From contig JAFEMH010002549.1 of NCBI GenBank assembly GCA_022495995.1, positions 248,001 to 312,000 on the forward strand: a DNA stretch of 64,000 nucleotides, read 5' to 3'. Both the position numbers and the translations under genes were made by a program. This stretch comes from Adenophora triphylla var. japonica (lineage: Eukaryota; Streptophyta; Magnoliopsida; Asterales; Campanulaceae). Each line of letters starts with the position of its first letter. Within the stretch, counting starts at the first letter, position 1. The notes beneath the pieces were generated by a model. It was not told where the DNA came from. It made no database searches and saw nothing but the letters and a program-made list of their open reading frames with translations. This document shows positions 36,894 to 48,200 of the stretch, one piece after another.

Positions 36894-39253
36894 GTCTCCT
36901 CCACCTCCAAAGAACTCGACTCCGAGTTCTCATCAGGATAAAGAACTCCATCCGCGTGATATTCATACATGTCCGCCACGTTGAAAGTATTCGAGATGTT
37001 CAAGTTATCAGGAAGAGCCACCACATATGCATTGTCATTGATCTTCCGAGTCACCTTGAAGGGCCCATACTTGCGAGGTTGCAATTTCTTGTACGTGCCA
37101 ACAGGAAAACGTTCTCGCCGAAGGAAAACCATAACATCATCCCCAACCTTGAAAACTTTGACCCGTTTCTTCTTGTCTGCAGCAGCCTTATTCTTCAATC
37201 CCGTTGCCTCCAACTTGGCCCGAACCTCTTCTTTGACAGCACATACTTCATTGGCCATATTTTCAGCTGCTTGGCTCACACCACGACCCCTTGGTAACGG
37301 TACCAAATCTACAACATGCCTTGGCGTCGACGAGTAAACTACAGAAAATGGTGATCTTCCCGTAGCCGAATGGACTGCACTGTTGTAAGCAAATTCCACC
37401 TGCGGTAATGCCAAATCCCACTGCTTCGGCTTGTCCCCACAAACACTTCTGATCATGTTTCCCAATGTCCTGTTAGTGACCTCTGTCTGTCCGTCTGTCT
37501 GTGGATGAGCTGTAGAACTCCGATTCAACGCAGTACCGAACATACGCCATAATGTAACCCAAAAGTGGCTCAAAAACTTAGTGTCCCTATCTGAAGTAAT
37601 GGACTTAGGAACACCATGAAGACGCACCACCTCTCGAAAGAACAGCTTTGCAATATTAGAGGCGTCCGAGGTCTTCTTGCAAGCAATAAAATGAGACATT
37701 TTGGAAAATCGATCCACTACCACGAAAACAGAATCCACACCTCGTTGAGTACGAGGTAAACCCAACACAAAATCCATGGATAAATCGAGCCATATATCAT
37801 CAGGAATAGGCAAAGGCAAATAAAGACCAGTATTTTGAGATTGACCTTTAGATACCCGACAAACATAACAACGTCTGACGATAGCACCCGCATCCTTCCG
37901 CAGTTGAGGCCAGAAATAACGCTCCTCCAAGCTAGCGATTGTCTTGTCACGCCCCAAGTGTCCACTAAGGCCTCCTCCATGCAAGTCCCGGATCAACTTC
38001 TCACGCAATGACGAGACAGGAATGCACAATCGATCCCCTTTGAACAGAAAACCATCTCGGACATGAAAATCTGCACTCGGGTGTTTGCCCACACACTTGA
38101 ACCATAATTCTTTGAAATCAGTATCCTCTTCATACAACTCCTTCAGCAACTCAAACCCGACGACTTCCTGAGACAATGTAAGTAATAAGGAAGCCCTCCT
38201 ACTCAGAGCGTCTGCCACTTTGTTCTGAACCCCGGACTTATGTTGAATAATGAAAGGGAACTTCTGCAGATAACTAACCCATCGAGCATGCATCTTGTTT
38301 ATCACCTTCTGTCGCAAGAACTTGAGGGCAAGATGATCAGAAAATAAAATAAACTCCCTCTGAACAAGATAATGCTCCCACTGTCGCAGAGCCCGAAAAA
38401 CAGCATAGAATTCCTGATCATAAGTACTCCACTTCTGACGCGCTTCACTCAACTTCTCACTAAAGAAAGCCACCGGTCGTTTCTCTTGTGATAGAACAGC
38501 TCCAATCCCTACGCCACTAGCATCACACTCCACCTTGTTAGCAATGGAACAGTGTGCACGAAAAAGATTCTTCCTCTGCCCCTCGTCCTTGGAAGATAGC
38601 AACATCTGTTGAAGAACAAAACCCACATGTTCTCCGGCTTCCTCCTCTGCGAACTCGGCTCCGGCATACTCATCATCCTCCTCCTCTACTTCATCTTCCT
38701 CCTCTAAGAATGCAGCAGCCTTCCCTATTGGGACAAACGTTGGACCTATGCCCATACCTCGACATCGAAAAACACTTATCTCCCGCTTCGGTTTGGCATA
38801 CGGTTTGCTATTTTCTCTGCACCGGCGCCTTGCCCTCTGTCTGGTTGCTTGCTGCTGCACAGTTCCCTGTCGCACTGTTCCCCGCCGAACCTGTTCCTGT
38901 GAGCTACTAGTCGCCCCCTTCTCCTTGTTACTCCCTTCATCAGCACCACCTTGCGGACTCCATTTGCGAAAAGGAGCATTAAAGACCCTTGTACTCGACT
39001 TCTCCATAAGCTCCGCTTTCAAGGCCAGAGTAGAAGCATCTGTCAAATTCCGTACTTGATGCAAACCCATCTTGTCTTGTATTGAGCCCTTCAGACCATT
39101 GATGTAGCGTGCAACCTTCTGCTCCTCAGACTCATCAATCTCCACCCTTGCAGTGTACCTCTGAAACTCAGTAGTATACTCATCAACCGTCCTCTTGCCT
39201 TGAACACAATTCAGATATAACTTATACAAAATCTGCTCGTAATCTATGTGCAA
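36749..39253 (-). CDS. Gag-RNase H-integrase fusion ORF of element C
   Basis: 834 codons without a stop. Residues 1-110: C-terminal half of a retrotransposon gag domain ([25 protein letters not shown]). About 160: a degenerate knuckle ([10 protein letters not shown]). 180-210: an acidic stretch. 225-241: the lead-in to the aspartic protease ([11 protein letters not shown]), followed at once by the RNase H-side motif [17 protein letters not shown], so protease and reverse transcriptase are deleted in frame. RNase H at about 242-350 (FSDHLALKF). Integrase with HHCC finger (Cys 462 and 465) and catalytic D494, D555, E591 (D-35-E). GPY/F-like module at 720-765. The tail from 787 is read out of the LTR. 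The true gag start lies upstream in another frame (39394-39657), so this ORF may not be translated as it stands. Confidence 0.8.
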   Translation of the reverse strand: MHIDYEQILYKLYLNCVQGKRTVDEYTTEFQRYTARVEIDESEEQKVARYINGLKGSIQDKMGLHQVRNLTDASTLALKAELMEKSSTRVFNAPFRKWSPQGGADEGSNKEKGATSSSQEQVRRGTVRQGTVQQQATRQRARRRCRENSKPYAKPKREISVFRCRGMGIGPTFVPIGKAAAFLEEEDEVEEEDDEYAGAEFAEEEAGEHVGFVLQQMLLSSKDEGQRKNLFRAHCSIANKVECDASGVGIGAVLSQEKRPVAFFSEKLSEARQKWSTYDQEFYAVFRALRQWEHYLVQREFILFSDHLALKFLRQKVINKMHARWVSYLQKFPFIIQHKSGVQNKVADALSRRASLLLTLSQEVVGFELLKELYEEDTDFKELWFKCVGKHPSADFHVRDGFLFKGDRLCIPVSSLREKLIRDLHGGGLSGHLGRDKTIASLEERYFWPQLRKDAGAIVRRCYVCRVSKGQSQNTGLYLPLPIPDDIWLDLSMDFVLGLPRTQRGVDSVFVVVDRFSKMSHFIACKKTSDASNIAKLFFREVVRLHGVPKSITSDRDTKFLSHFWVTLWRMFGTALNRSSTAHPQTDGQTEVTNRTLGNMIRSVCGDKPKQWDLALPQVEFAYNSAVHSATGRSPFSVVYSSTPRHVVDLVPLPRGRGVSQAAENMANEVCAVKEEVRAKLEATGLKNKAAADKKKRVKVFKVGDDVMVFLRRERFPVGTYKKLQPRKYGPFKVTRKINDNAYVVALPDNLNISNTFNVADMYEYHADGVLYPDENSESSSLEVEETDTGARATALMGESGRAQDSVNQAAVSAKVRDRARRESGRAEDEEELA

Positions 39254-39657
39254 AACCTTCCGAGATCAACTGCTTCATCCGCCTCCAAGTCCTAACTGGC
39301 TCCTTCCCTTGTCGTCGTCTCTGTACTACTAGTTTATCCCACCTGCATCACAGTAGCATCTTCAAACGAATCGCTACCATCTTTACCTGTTTATTAGCAG
39401 TACTTCCATGACCTCAAAGAAGCGATCGACATTAGTTTGCCGCCTAGAAAATCCTCTATACCCATAGTTCCGTAAAAATGAGGGATTTCAGCCTTAATTC
39501 TATAATCATGGCGATTTTGATTGTTACCTTGTTCTCCATCATCCTCTACGACTTCTTCCTCCGAACTGGATCCATCTTCTTCCCGATTTTCACCCTCTCG
39601 AGGACGCCGAACGGGTTCTTCCCTCGTCTCCTTCACCCCTGAGGTTTCGATCATCAT
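39254..39657 (-). pseudogene. gag N-terminal part of element C, frameshifted
   Basis: The frame 39394-39657 opens MMIETSGVKETREE with an acidic stretch and YRIKAEIPHFYGTMGIEDFL, the start of a gag domain, then shifts frame. The next part (VDRFFEVME and downstream) is read in pieces with stops before the long ORF at 39253. Confidence 0.75.
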
Positions 39658-39811
39658 TCCGATCCGTTGAGCAGCAAAGAACCAACGCGGCGATCAGATT
39701 GTCAACGCAATACGGCGTTAGTAATCCCCTCAATATCGCCCTTGGTAGCCCGATCTCCCATAATCCCTCGCACGGTGAAAAGACAGGATATGGCCCGCTC
39801 CGATACCAACC

Positions 39812-40281
39812 GGACGCAAAGACTAAGCACGTATAGATTCGTGTTTAGCGCACTAAACACAAGAATTCACAAGCAATGAATCCTCAAGAACACAAACTGA
39901 ATCCACTGTAAAATTAAAGAGAAAACCTCTTTGAATTGAAAATCAATAATGAATAAGTTGTCTTCCAAAAATAAAAGACTAAGTATTTATACTTCTACCT
40001 AGGCAGTAAATAAAAAGGAGTTCTAAAAGCAATAAAATACCAAAAATAATGAAATTTCCGTAATTAAAACGAAATCAGTCTTCCAAACCCCGTCACGAGC
40101 GCGGCCGCCCTTAGGCCAGCGCGGTCGCGCAATCTCGCCGAGACTCATGCAGCTCTTCCTCGTCTTCGGGCGGCCGCTCTCCTCCTCCGGCTCGCGCACT
40201 TTGCCGAGATCGCTGCTGGTTGACACCGCCTGAGCGCGGCCGCTCTCCCCCATGAGCGCGGTCGCTCTCGCCCCTGTATCA
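39812..40281 (-). repeat. 5' LTR of element C
   Basis: 470 bp. Near-identical to the other LTR over the AT-rich part but with many small indels in the GC cluster 40094-40278. The first bases (GGACGCAAAGACTAAGCACG against TGACGCAGCACGGAAGCACG) also differ, so the outer boundary is known only to within a few bases. Confidence 0.85.
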
Positions 40282-40472
40282 CTCTCTCTCTCTCTCTCCT
40301 TTCTATCTTTTTTTTAGTGTATGCGTTTGTGGTTACGTTATGTATGTGTGTGTTTCGATTTTGGTTTTAGATAGGGTGTAGATCTGGATTTTGATTTGTG
40401 CTTTTTTTTTTTTTTGTGTGCAGTGTGCGGGTATCTTTGCCTTTGTGTGTGCAGATCTGGGTGTGTATTTAT

Positions 40473-41259
40473 TAAGGGGTGTAAATGGTTCGGTTTGGAT
40501 AAATTTAGAGATCAAATCGCTAGTAGTCGGTTTGGAGAAATCCCAAACCAAATCGAATCATGCAAAATTTCAAATCGAACCAAACCACCTCGATTTGATT
40601 CGGTTCGATCTCAAACCGCGATTTCATTAAACGGTTCAAAATGCGGTCTAGACCGCGCCAAACCACAAACCTGTTTAATATCATCGTCACTCCTTTTCTC
40701 AACTATTACTGGCATTAAGATAATCATATGTCTTCAATATCCAAATTCTTGTTTTCCCGATATAGACTACACCAAATTAAGGCACAGTAACAAAATTGAT
40801 ACTTTTACAGACGAGTATTTGCAACCTAATCTGATGGTTCAACACATCTACCGGAACAATCAATTCTGGTGTTATTGCAACACCAAATTCGTTCAGGAGG
40901 AAAGCTAATAATTATGTGGGAACAAGTTTTTTAATGAAGGTACCCACAATACAAACCAAATGTGCAACAATAGGGTTTGAAAAATCTAACGGTGGAAAAT
41001 AAATCAAATATAATCAATGGTTAAGAATCAACGGTCTGGCGGTTCAGCTCGGTGGTTCGGTTTGGCGGTTCAGCTCAAAATGGTTCGGTTCAGTTTGGTT
41101 CGGTTTGGATGAGTCAGACCGCAAATCAAATCGAACCGCATGATTTATAAATTTTTGGAACCGAGCTGAACCGTTAATCGTTAAAAACCAAACCAAATCA
41201 CATGGTTTGGTTCGGTTCGATCTCAAACCACTGTTTGAACCGAACCGCTGACACCCCTA
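40473..41259. mobile_element. Non-autonomous hAT element
   Basis: 787 bp with termini TAAGGGGTGTAAATGGTTCG and, inverted, TAGGGGTGTCAGCGGTTCGG, flanked by an exact 8-bp duplication GTATTTAT (40465-40472 and 41260-41267). Subterminal GGTTCGGTTT repeats occur on both sides. No transposase. Confidence 0.9.
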
Positions 41260-41267
41260 GTATTTAT

Positions 41268-41983
41268 GCAAATCTGGATGCGTGTTTGTGTGTGTGTAGT
41301 CGTGATGGTGGTGGTTAGGAACTTACGATGACGATGATGGAAGGTGGCTGACTGGTGGTGGTTGGCTGGTGGTGAAGAGAGAAGAGTGTATTTAGATATT
41401 ATTAGTTGTAATATTTTTAATAAAAAATTGTTAATCTTCACTAATTCTATTTCGTTACTTTTAAATATTAAATTTGAATATAGTGTAATATTCCTTAACA
41501 TAATTTTAGAAATCAAAATTATTAATCTCCACTTATAATTACTTTTAAATATTAAATTTGAATATAATGTAATATTCCTTAACATAATTTTAGAAATCAA
41601 AATTATTAATCTCCACTTATAATTTCTTTTGAGCCAATATATATTGATTCCTTTTTTTAACTTGAGCCAAATTTCAACAATTCAATTCAGTAATGTAATT
41701 GTGTTACTCAGCAGTGATGTAACTCACGTTCATATAATGTGAAGTACTTTTGTGCAATACTAAGGGACCAGGATGCAAAATAATATGGGGCCAATTGCAA
41801 TTTGGTGACCTAAGTTTTACGCATAGTTGCAATACTGCAGTCAAGAGTGGAATTTAGTCAATCAATGCCCTAAGTTTGCAATTTTTAGCAAATTGGTATA
41901 AAAACTAATGAAATCGTTAATTATTTGACGAAATCATTAATTTTTCAAATTTCAAAGAAAGGAGAGAGAGGGAGAGAGAGAGG

Positions 41984-42017
<34 letters not shown>

Positions 42018-43691
42018 AAAAAATGGGATGGATCTTCTCTGGTAAGACCATTACGCCGTCGCTCCTTCCTCCCATATTTGATTTCAAAATTCGAATCTTG
42101 TGTTGCCGGAAGGAGAGGTGGCGTCGGGTTGGAGTTTGGAGGTGTGTTGGGTTGGGGTTGTTTAGGTAAATTTGTTGCAGAGGAAGAATGGTTTGAATTG
42201 GAATAAAGAAGGGTGGAATTTTGTGAGGAAATGAATATGGGTTGTGTGGAAGGGAAAGGAGGGGAAGGTTTGTAAATGGAGGAGGGGTGAGAGTAGTTTG
42301 GAAGATGAAGAAGGGGGAGAGATTTTAATGGGTGGGTTTTTCTTTTTCTTTTATTTTTGGGTAAAAAAATAATTTTATTTTATTATTTTATAATTTTTAT
42401 TCAATATGTGGTTAGTATCATTAGTTAGACATTTTTTTTATTTTACTTTTGTCAAAAAAAGAAGAAGATTTTATTTAAAAAAAAAAAATAAAAAAATTGA
42501 AGAATGTGGAGATAATATAGGTGACTATAGGTAGGGCCCGAGGGGGGTAGGGAAGTTTTAGAGGCAAAAATTGGGTACTTTTTATTTAAAAAATAAATTT
42601 ATTATGTTATATAGTAATTACTATTAATGCATGTTTGTAGGCTTATAGATCCGAATTATTAATAGTTGTAAATCTCATTTTGATTTTAAAAAAATACCGC
42701 TACTACTATAAGTAATAATCCTTTCTTTTTTCAAAAAAAAAAAAGTATATGAATTTTTACTTTCAAAAAATAAATAAGAATGATTGAAAAAATAAAAGAA
42801 AAATGTTCATGATTTCTTAAGCAATTAAGATGATTGAGATTTATTCATTTATTTATTTGTGTGAAGCAAGAAGATAATTTAATTGAGAAAAAAAGGTAAA
42901 GAGATAACTGCTATTTTCAATAAAAGTCATACAACTAAAATGGTGATAAGTGTCTGCCTTAACTGTTTTCTAATATTATCTTTCAAGAAATAAAAAAACT
43001 ATTTTCTAATATTATCAAAAGATTTCCCTTCACATTTTTTTTAATCAAAACCTTCTTACTTTGAAAATTATAAATTTCATTAAACGAACTTATTTCTGAA
43101 AATTGACGAATTTCTAGGCTTAAAATTGGAAGCTACTTTTTTATTCTTTGAACTTTGCTACTTTGTTTTGTGTTTGTTTTTTAACGATTTTTAGCTACTT
43201 TGTTTAAAAAAAATAAAATTCTTTATTACTTGATCATTATTTTTTAATTTATGATGACATATTTTTTTTTTATAGAAATAGAGTATTTCGTTTTTTTATT
43301 TTGTAACTTCATTCAATGTTTTGTTAGCATAAAATTAAATAAAATTTAAATATAGAATAATAATTTTTAAAATGGTGCATTAATTTTTTTAAATGGTTAC
43401 TAATATAAATAATATTTTAAAGTAAAAAGTGATATTTTTAATGTGAAAATCGATAAACCGAGAAAACTAAATGGGGGGATGGAGCCATGACTCTATTTTT
43501 TAGTTTATAAACATAATTTAGTGGTGATGGGCTGACTACGAGGAAGAAGTTAAATTTCTCTTTGTGTTGAAAGTAAAAAGTATCATTAAATGTGAAGATA
43601 ATTTATTTGAAGTTGATTTGAGTTTGGGTGGCAGATTGAAAGTTGTCCACAAAATCTTGCTAACGAAATTAATTGACGATATTTATGATAG
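41268..43691. other. Intergenic DNA with small repeats, no gene
   Basis: A direct tandem duplication of 84 bp (41455-41538 and 41539-41622, TTACTTTTAAATATTAAATT onward). A (GA)n-rich tract at 41961-42014. The rest is AT-rich without exon signals. The frame running through the GA tract is low-complexity. Confidence 0.6.
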
Positions 43692-43699
43692 CATCTGTA

Positions 43700-44255
43700 C
43701 AGGCCCGTCTCAATAATTATTGGGGCCCTGTGCGAAATGTGAATATTGGGTCCATAATGTTTAAAAATTAATACAAAAAATATAATATGTACTTCCTCCG
43801 TCCCATTACAAACCACAAATATTCCTTTTTGGGCGTCCCATTACAAACCACAAATTCACTATTCCCTCCACTCATTCTCTCTCCTATCATTATTTTAATA
43901 CTCACAACACCATTATAATTTACTATTCCCTCCACTCATTCTCTCTCCTATTTTACTTTTACACTCACAACATTTATATCACTATTTTTTTCCTTAATCT
44001 ACGCGTGAACAGTAATTTTCCTTTTACTAATGGGACGGAGGGAGTATATATGAGTGTTTTTATATAAATATTAAAGTTTTACAAAATTAAGTATTAAAAT
44101 TCAAAAATAATTTATTACATTGATCATTATTTTTCGCACAACATAATTTTTTTTTTGAAAGCTATTTACCTAATGTACCTAGATAAAATGGGGGCCCTCT
44201 AAAATTTGAGGCCCGGAGCGGAGGAACCTCTTGCACACCCTTATAGCCGGCCCTG
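43700..44255. mobile_element. Non-autonomous hAT element with a nested MITE
   Basis: Termini CAGGCCCGTCT and, inverted, CAGGGCCGGCT, with an exact 8-bp duplication CATCTGTA at 43692-43699 and 44256-44263. Subterminal GGGGCCCT on each side. A Stowaway MITE fills the middle. About 300 bp without it. Confidence 0.9.
43792..44044. mobile_element. Stowaway-type MITE nested in the hAT element
   Basis: Termini CTTCCTCCGTCCCATTAC and CTAATGGGACGGAGGGAG, flanked by TA. The interior is nearly the same as the MITE at 2559-2833. Confidence 0.9.
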
Positions 44256-44263
44256 CATCTGTA

Positions 44264-45220
44264 ATGAACTCAATACACTCTAATTAAAAACAATAATAAA
44301 ATTATTACATTTACTATTTTGTAAGCAAATTTTTGTAATTATTTTGTGTCCTTACTATTACCCAATTAGTATAGGGATGAGAGAAAAAGGTTGGTTAAAA
44401 AGAAAGTGAAAAAATGTTTTAGAAAATTATAAAAGGTGATATGTGTATCTATTTTATAAGCTTCAATTTCTTCGAGCAAGTCTTTATTTTTACTCTCTAT
44501 TTTAAAATAAATATAAAAAAATAGATTTTCTCTTAATTAAATAGCAAATTTAAAAAAAATATTGAACATTCATTTTAGAGATTTAAAAAGGTTTGCATGC
44601 ATACTTTCGGAGATAATAGCCTACTATGTGAATTTTCTTTATTTTTTATTGAAAGATATTTTGAAAAGTATTGATTCGAGTAGAAGTGAAACACTATTTG
44701 GTGAAAAAAAATTGTTGTCGGTGAAAATGATAGTTCTTCATTCAAGTGCTAAATCTACTACGAATGTTTTGTTTTAGGAAGTATTTCGAAATGTTTAAGT
44801 AGTATTCACACTTTGATCTTTCGATTTACTATTTCAGTACATGCATGTCTATATATAATCGCCGTGCATCACACGGATTTGCTGCTAGTATTTCTAAAAA
44901 CCAAGTATTTGCATTCTAAATATGAAAACAGTTTTGGCGTAATAGATCAATCTACACATAAAAGCATATTCCTAATAAAACAAGTCAATTGCAATGCGAT
45001 ACTTATATAGAAGTATAATTTACTCCTTACTTGAAACTTGAAAATAGAATCAAAATTAAAATGAAGATCGGCAAACCTGACAAATCCAAGATAGAAATGC
45101 TGTCCCACACACAATTCATAAAGGAGACCATAACCAATAAACAAGTCAAAAATCAACTAACAAGAAACAACAGTCTGATACACAGCTACAAACCTATTTT
45201 AAACCACCCTATTAACCAAA
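44264..45220. other. Intergenic DNA, possible isolated Helitron 3' end
   Basis: No gene. At 44862-44888 a hairpin CCGTGCATCACACGG is followed by ATTTGCTG and CTAG with T outside, the layout of a plus-strand Helitron 3' end. I cannot find a matching 5' end, so it may be a remnant or chance. Confidence 0.4.
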
Positions 45221-48200
45221 TCAACTCTGTGGGGAGGTCTTAGCGACCCCACCACTGGGCTGAGCTGATGCCTGAGATGCTGCTGCTGGAGCTGGCGCTT
45301 CACTAGAATATGCTGGAGCTGCTTGCTGAGGATAACCACTTCCATAAGAGCCGCCATATGCTGGTGGCTGCTGCCCCCCATAACTTGCTGCTGGTGCACC
45401 GTAAGGTGGTTGGGCGTACCCATATGCTGCAGGAGGAGCCCTCTGGGCCCCACTGGAATCTGGCTGAGCATAACCAGTTTGCGCATATCCTGGCTGCTGC
45501 TGGGCATATCCGCCTTGGGCAGCAGTAGGAGACTGCTGGGGCTGCTGCCCATATGCTGCTTGGCTCGCAGGAGGTTTCTGAACTGGAGGTGGGCCATAAC
45601 CAGTTGGTGCATATCCAGAGGTTGGAGGAACACCATAACCTGGCTGGGCTGCACCTTGATAACTAGGGTTAGGGCTAGGTTGTTGACCATATCCAGACTG
45701 TGGAGTAGTTGACTGGGCTGGTGCAGGTGCTTGACTGGTGTTATCACCTTGAGCTCCATAAGTTGCAGTTTGCCCCTCAGAGTTTGGGTTAGTGGCATTA
45801 TAACCCTGTGAAGGATTACCATACCCTTGCTGTTGATCATACCCTGATTGAGGCTGAGCATAACCAGATTGAGGTGCTGGGGCATTATACCCACCATAGC
45901 CATCCTGTGTATAACCTTGTGCTTGTTGGTTGTAATAACCAGAGTTATCAGCAGAACCTGCGGGACCACCAGGTGCTTGGGGTTGTTGAGTTTGCTGCTG
46001 GCCGTAGTAATCATAACCTCCCTGGGCAGCTTGCTGAGTTGGCTGGGCAGCAGCTGTCTGGTCCCACCCAGCGGCATATCCACCAGAAGCTTGCTGAGGA
46101 TAATTAGCATATGGCTGTTGGTACTGACCTGGTGCACCAGGATATGCTCCGGGTTGAGTGTATCCGTAACTAGGTTGCTGCATTGGTGGACCAGGTGGGG
46201 CCCAGTTTGCTTGAGGCTGGGCTTGGTAACCTTGCTGAGAGTACCCTCCACCCATTTGATTTCTAGGACGATTCTGCAAAGCAATTGTTATCCAAAATGA
46301 ACCAAGAACCTCACTGGCACGATTGAATACACAAATATACGCATATAATTGACTAAGAGATGAAAATGAGTAAACGTGGGATCATGGCTAGGCAAAAGAA
46401 GTGCAGAAACAAGCAAGTAGCGCAGACATATTTCACACTTATAGCAGCTACACAGGGTGAGAAACTGAATAGTCAATTGTATTATCCTATCAAAAGAATA
46501 GAAACAATTGTATTAAGACAGGTTTAGGCGCCTACATACCGTACTGGTCGGGTGGTATTACTGCGTTACTCCAGCAGAAGCCCATCCTCTCCCTATTCGA
46601 GGTGAATGGGTACAAAAAAGAATTGCAAATATCCATACAATAAAGACAAAAATATAGTCTGCATTCTTTTGTTATAGCAATGCAACAATCCATGGGAGAT
46701 GATTTCAAAAATGGATGACAATTTAGATTAAGGACACTAACGTTGAGAGACAGTATTAGAGCAATCAAAGTGCTCAAGTATATTTTATACTCCGTAGCAA
46801 ACAAAAGAATGTAAGCATCTATTGCCTGTAGTTCATAGACAATCGTGTGCAATCTCCCAGTATCATAATCAAAAGTATCTTGATAGAAGTTGAATTATGA
46901 TATTTAGATAAGAATCAACATATAACTTATCGTGCAAGGCCTCCACAATCAAGCAAAAAAAATCTTCAGTCAACTGTATCATTGGACAATAGAGAGGAGA
47001 ATGGGAGGGATAAGGGCGAGTAGGTGAAGTACCAATAGCACAGTACCAGTACTTTTCCATATATATTGATGTAAAATGTATAATAATGCTCACTACAAAG
47101 TACAACCCCCCCCCCCAAAAAAAAATAAAAAATAAAGATCAGAAACGTCATCCCAGATGAATACCAGATAAAATAACACTGCTAACAGTCGTGATAGATA
47201 AGACGAAGAGGCCTATACTGACTTTCAAGTCACAATAATTTAGATGATCACCCAAGAATAGAGAAATTAACACACTAAAGAAGCGTGCACAAGTGAAGTC
47301 TCAAAATAGATTATAGACTAAAGCAAGCAAAACTTACAAATCACATACTCTTATCATTGGTAAACCCCACAATTTACTAAGAACACTTGCATATAATAAT
47401 CCCTATATTCAGAAAGCACTCGAAAAGAGCTTGGCTTCTTGATCTAAAAGCGGTAACAATTCAAGGAGGCTCTTCATAACAATCTTATATCATCCATAAA
47501 TAAAAATTAGCCCGCATATATTCTCCACAATTCAGTGTTATTGAATAGAATACTAGGTTTAGAACCATACCAGGGCAATGCTGAGGGTTCATAAAACTAC
47601 CTATACAATTCCAAGACGGTGAAACCAATGATCGAACTACCACCAACCCTACTTTAGTACTCATCAAAAATATCAGTAACAAAATACAGGGAGGACAAGT
47701 AACCTCAATACTGACACGCTACAGTCTTAAATAGTTTCGTATAATAACAGTACTTGCACCATCCTCAATATCAAGAAAAATAATGTAGTATCAGCTCCAA
47801 AACATGCCTACCTAAGAAGCCAAAAATCTATACATCCAAATAGCCAGAATAAGACTCAAGATGAAACATGAAGACAAGATCATTACAGAAAAAAAAAACA
47901 TTTTGGAACAAGATTTTGCAACTGACCAACCTCACTACTGGAACGGCAGTTAAAATATGCAAGAGCATGTTTGAATATTCAAATGTCCTACAGTATCAAT
48001 CAATATACAGGAGTCTCTTTATTCCTTCATGAATAGAGGAGCAAAATTGCAGTGTGTATTACCATTCTATCCAGGTTGATGTCGAGGATTCATAAAACTA
48101 CCGACAAGTTCCAAAACGTTGAAACCAATGATCCAACAACCACTAACCCTACAATTGTTCTCATCAGCAACATTTGTAACAGTATACACAAAGTACAAGC

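Larger units (their letters stand above)
36414..40281 (-). mobile_element. LTR retrotransposon C, Ty3/Gypsy, internally deleted
   Basis: LTRs at 36414-36893 and about 39812-40281 (shared GATTCGTGTTTAGCGCACTA and GCCCCTGTATCA). Coding is on the minus strand, with the primer site TGGTATCGGAGC next to the right-hand (5') LTR near 39797-39808. CT repeats flank both sides, so the target is a (CT)n microsatellite and the 5-bp duplication would be CTCTC. The internal region is only 2.9 kb because protease and reverse transcriptase are missing. RNase H and integrase are intact in a single frame joined to Gag. It cannot copy itself without help. Confidence 0.93.

Noticed and set aside
41961..42206. 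93-codon ORF after the GA repeat
   Set aside because: The first third is a Glu-Arg run from the microsatellite. The rest has no recognised domain and no support from splice or promoter signals.
44862..44888. A complete plus-strand Helitron ending here
   Set aside because: Hairpin and CTAG fit, but the stem is short and no 5' terminus could be paired. Kept only as a possible remnant.
45199..46284. A second long minus-strand frame overlapping exon 6 of the KH gene
   Set aside because: It is the shifted-frame shadow of the Gln-rich exon. Only the other frame joins the KH exons through a proper splice site.
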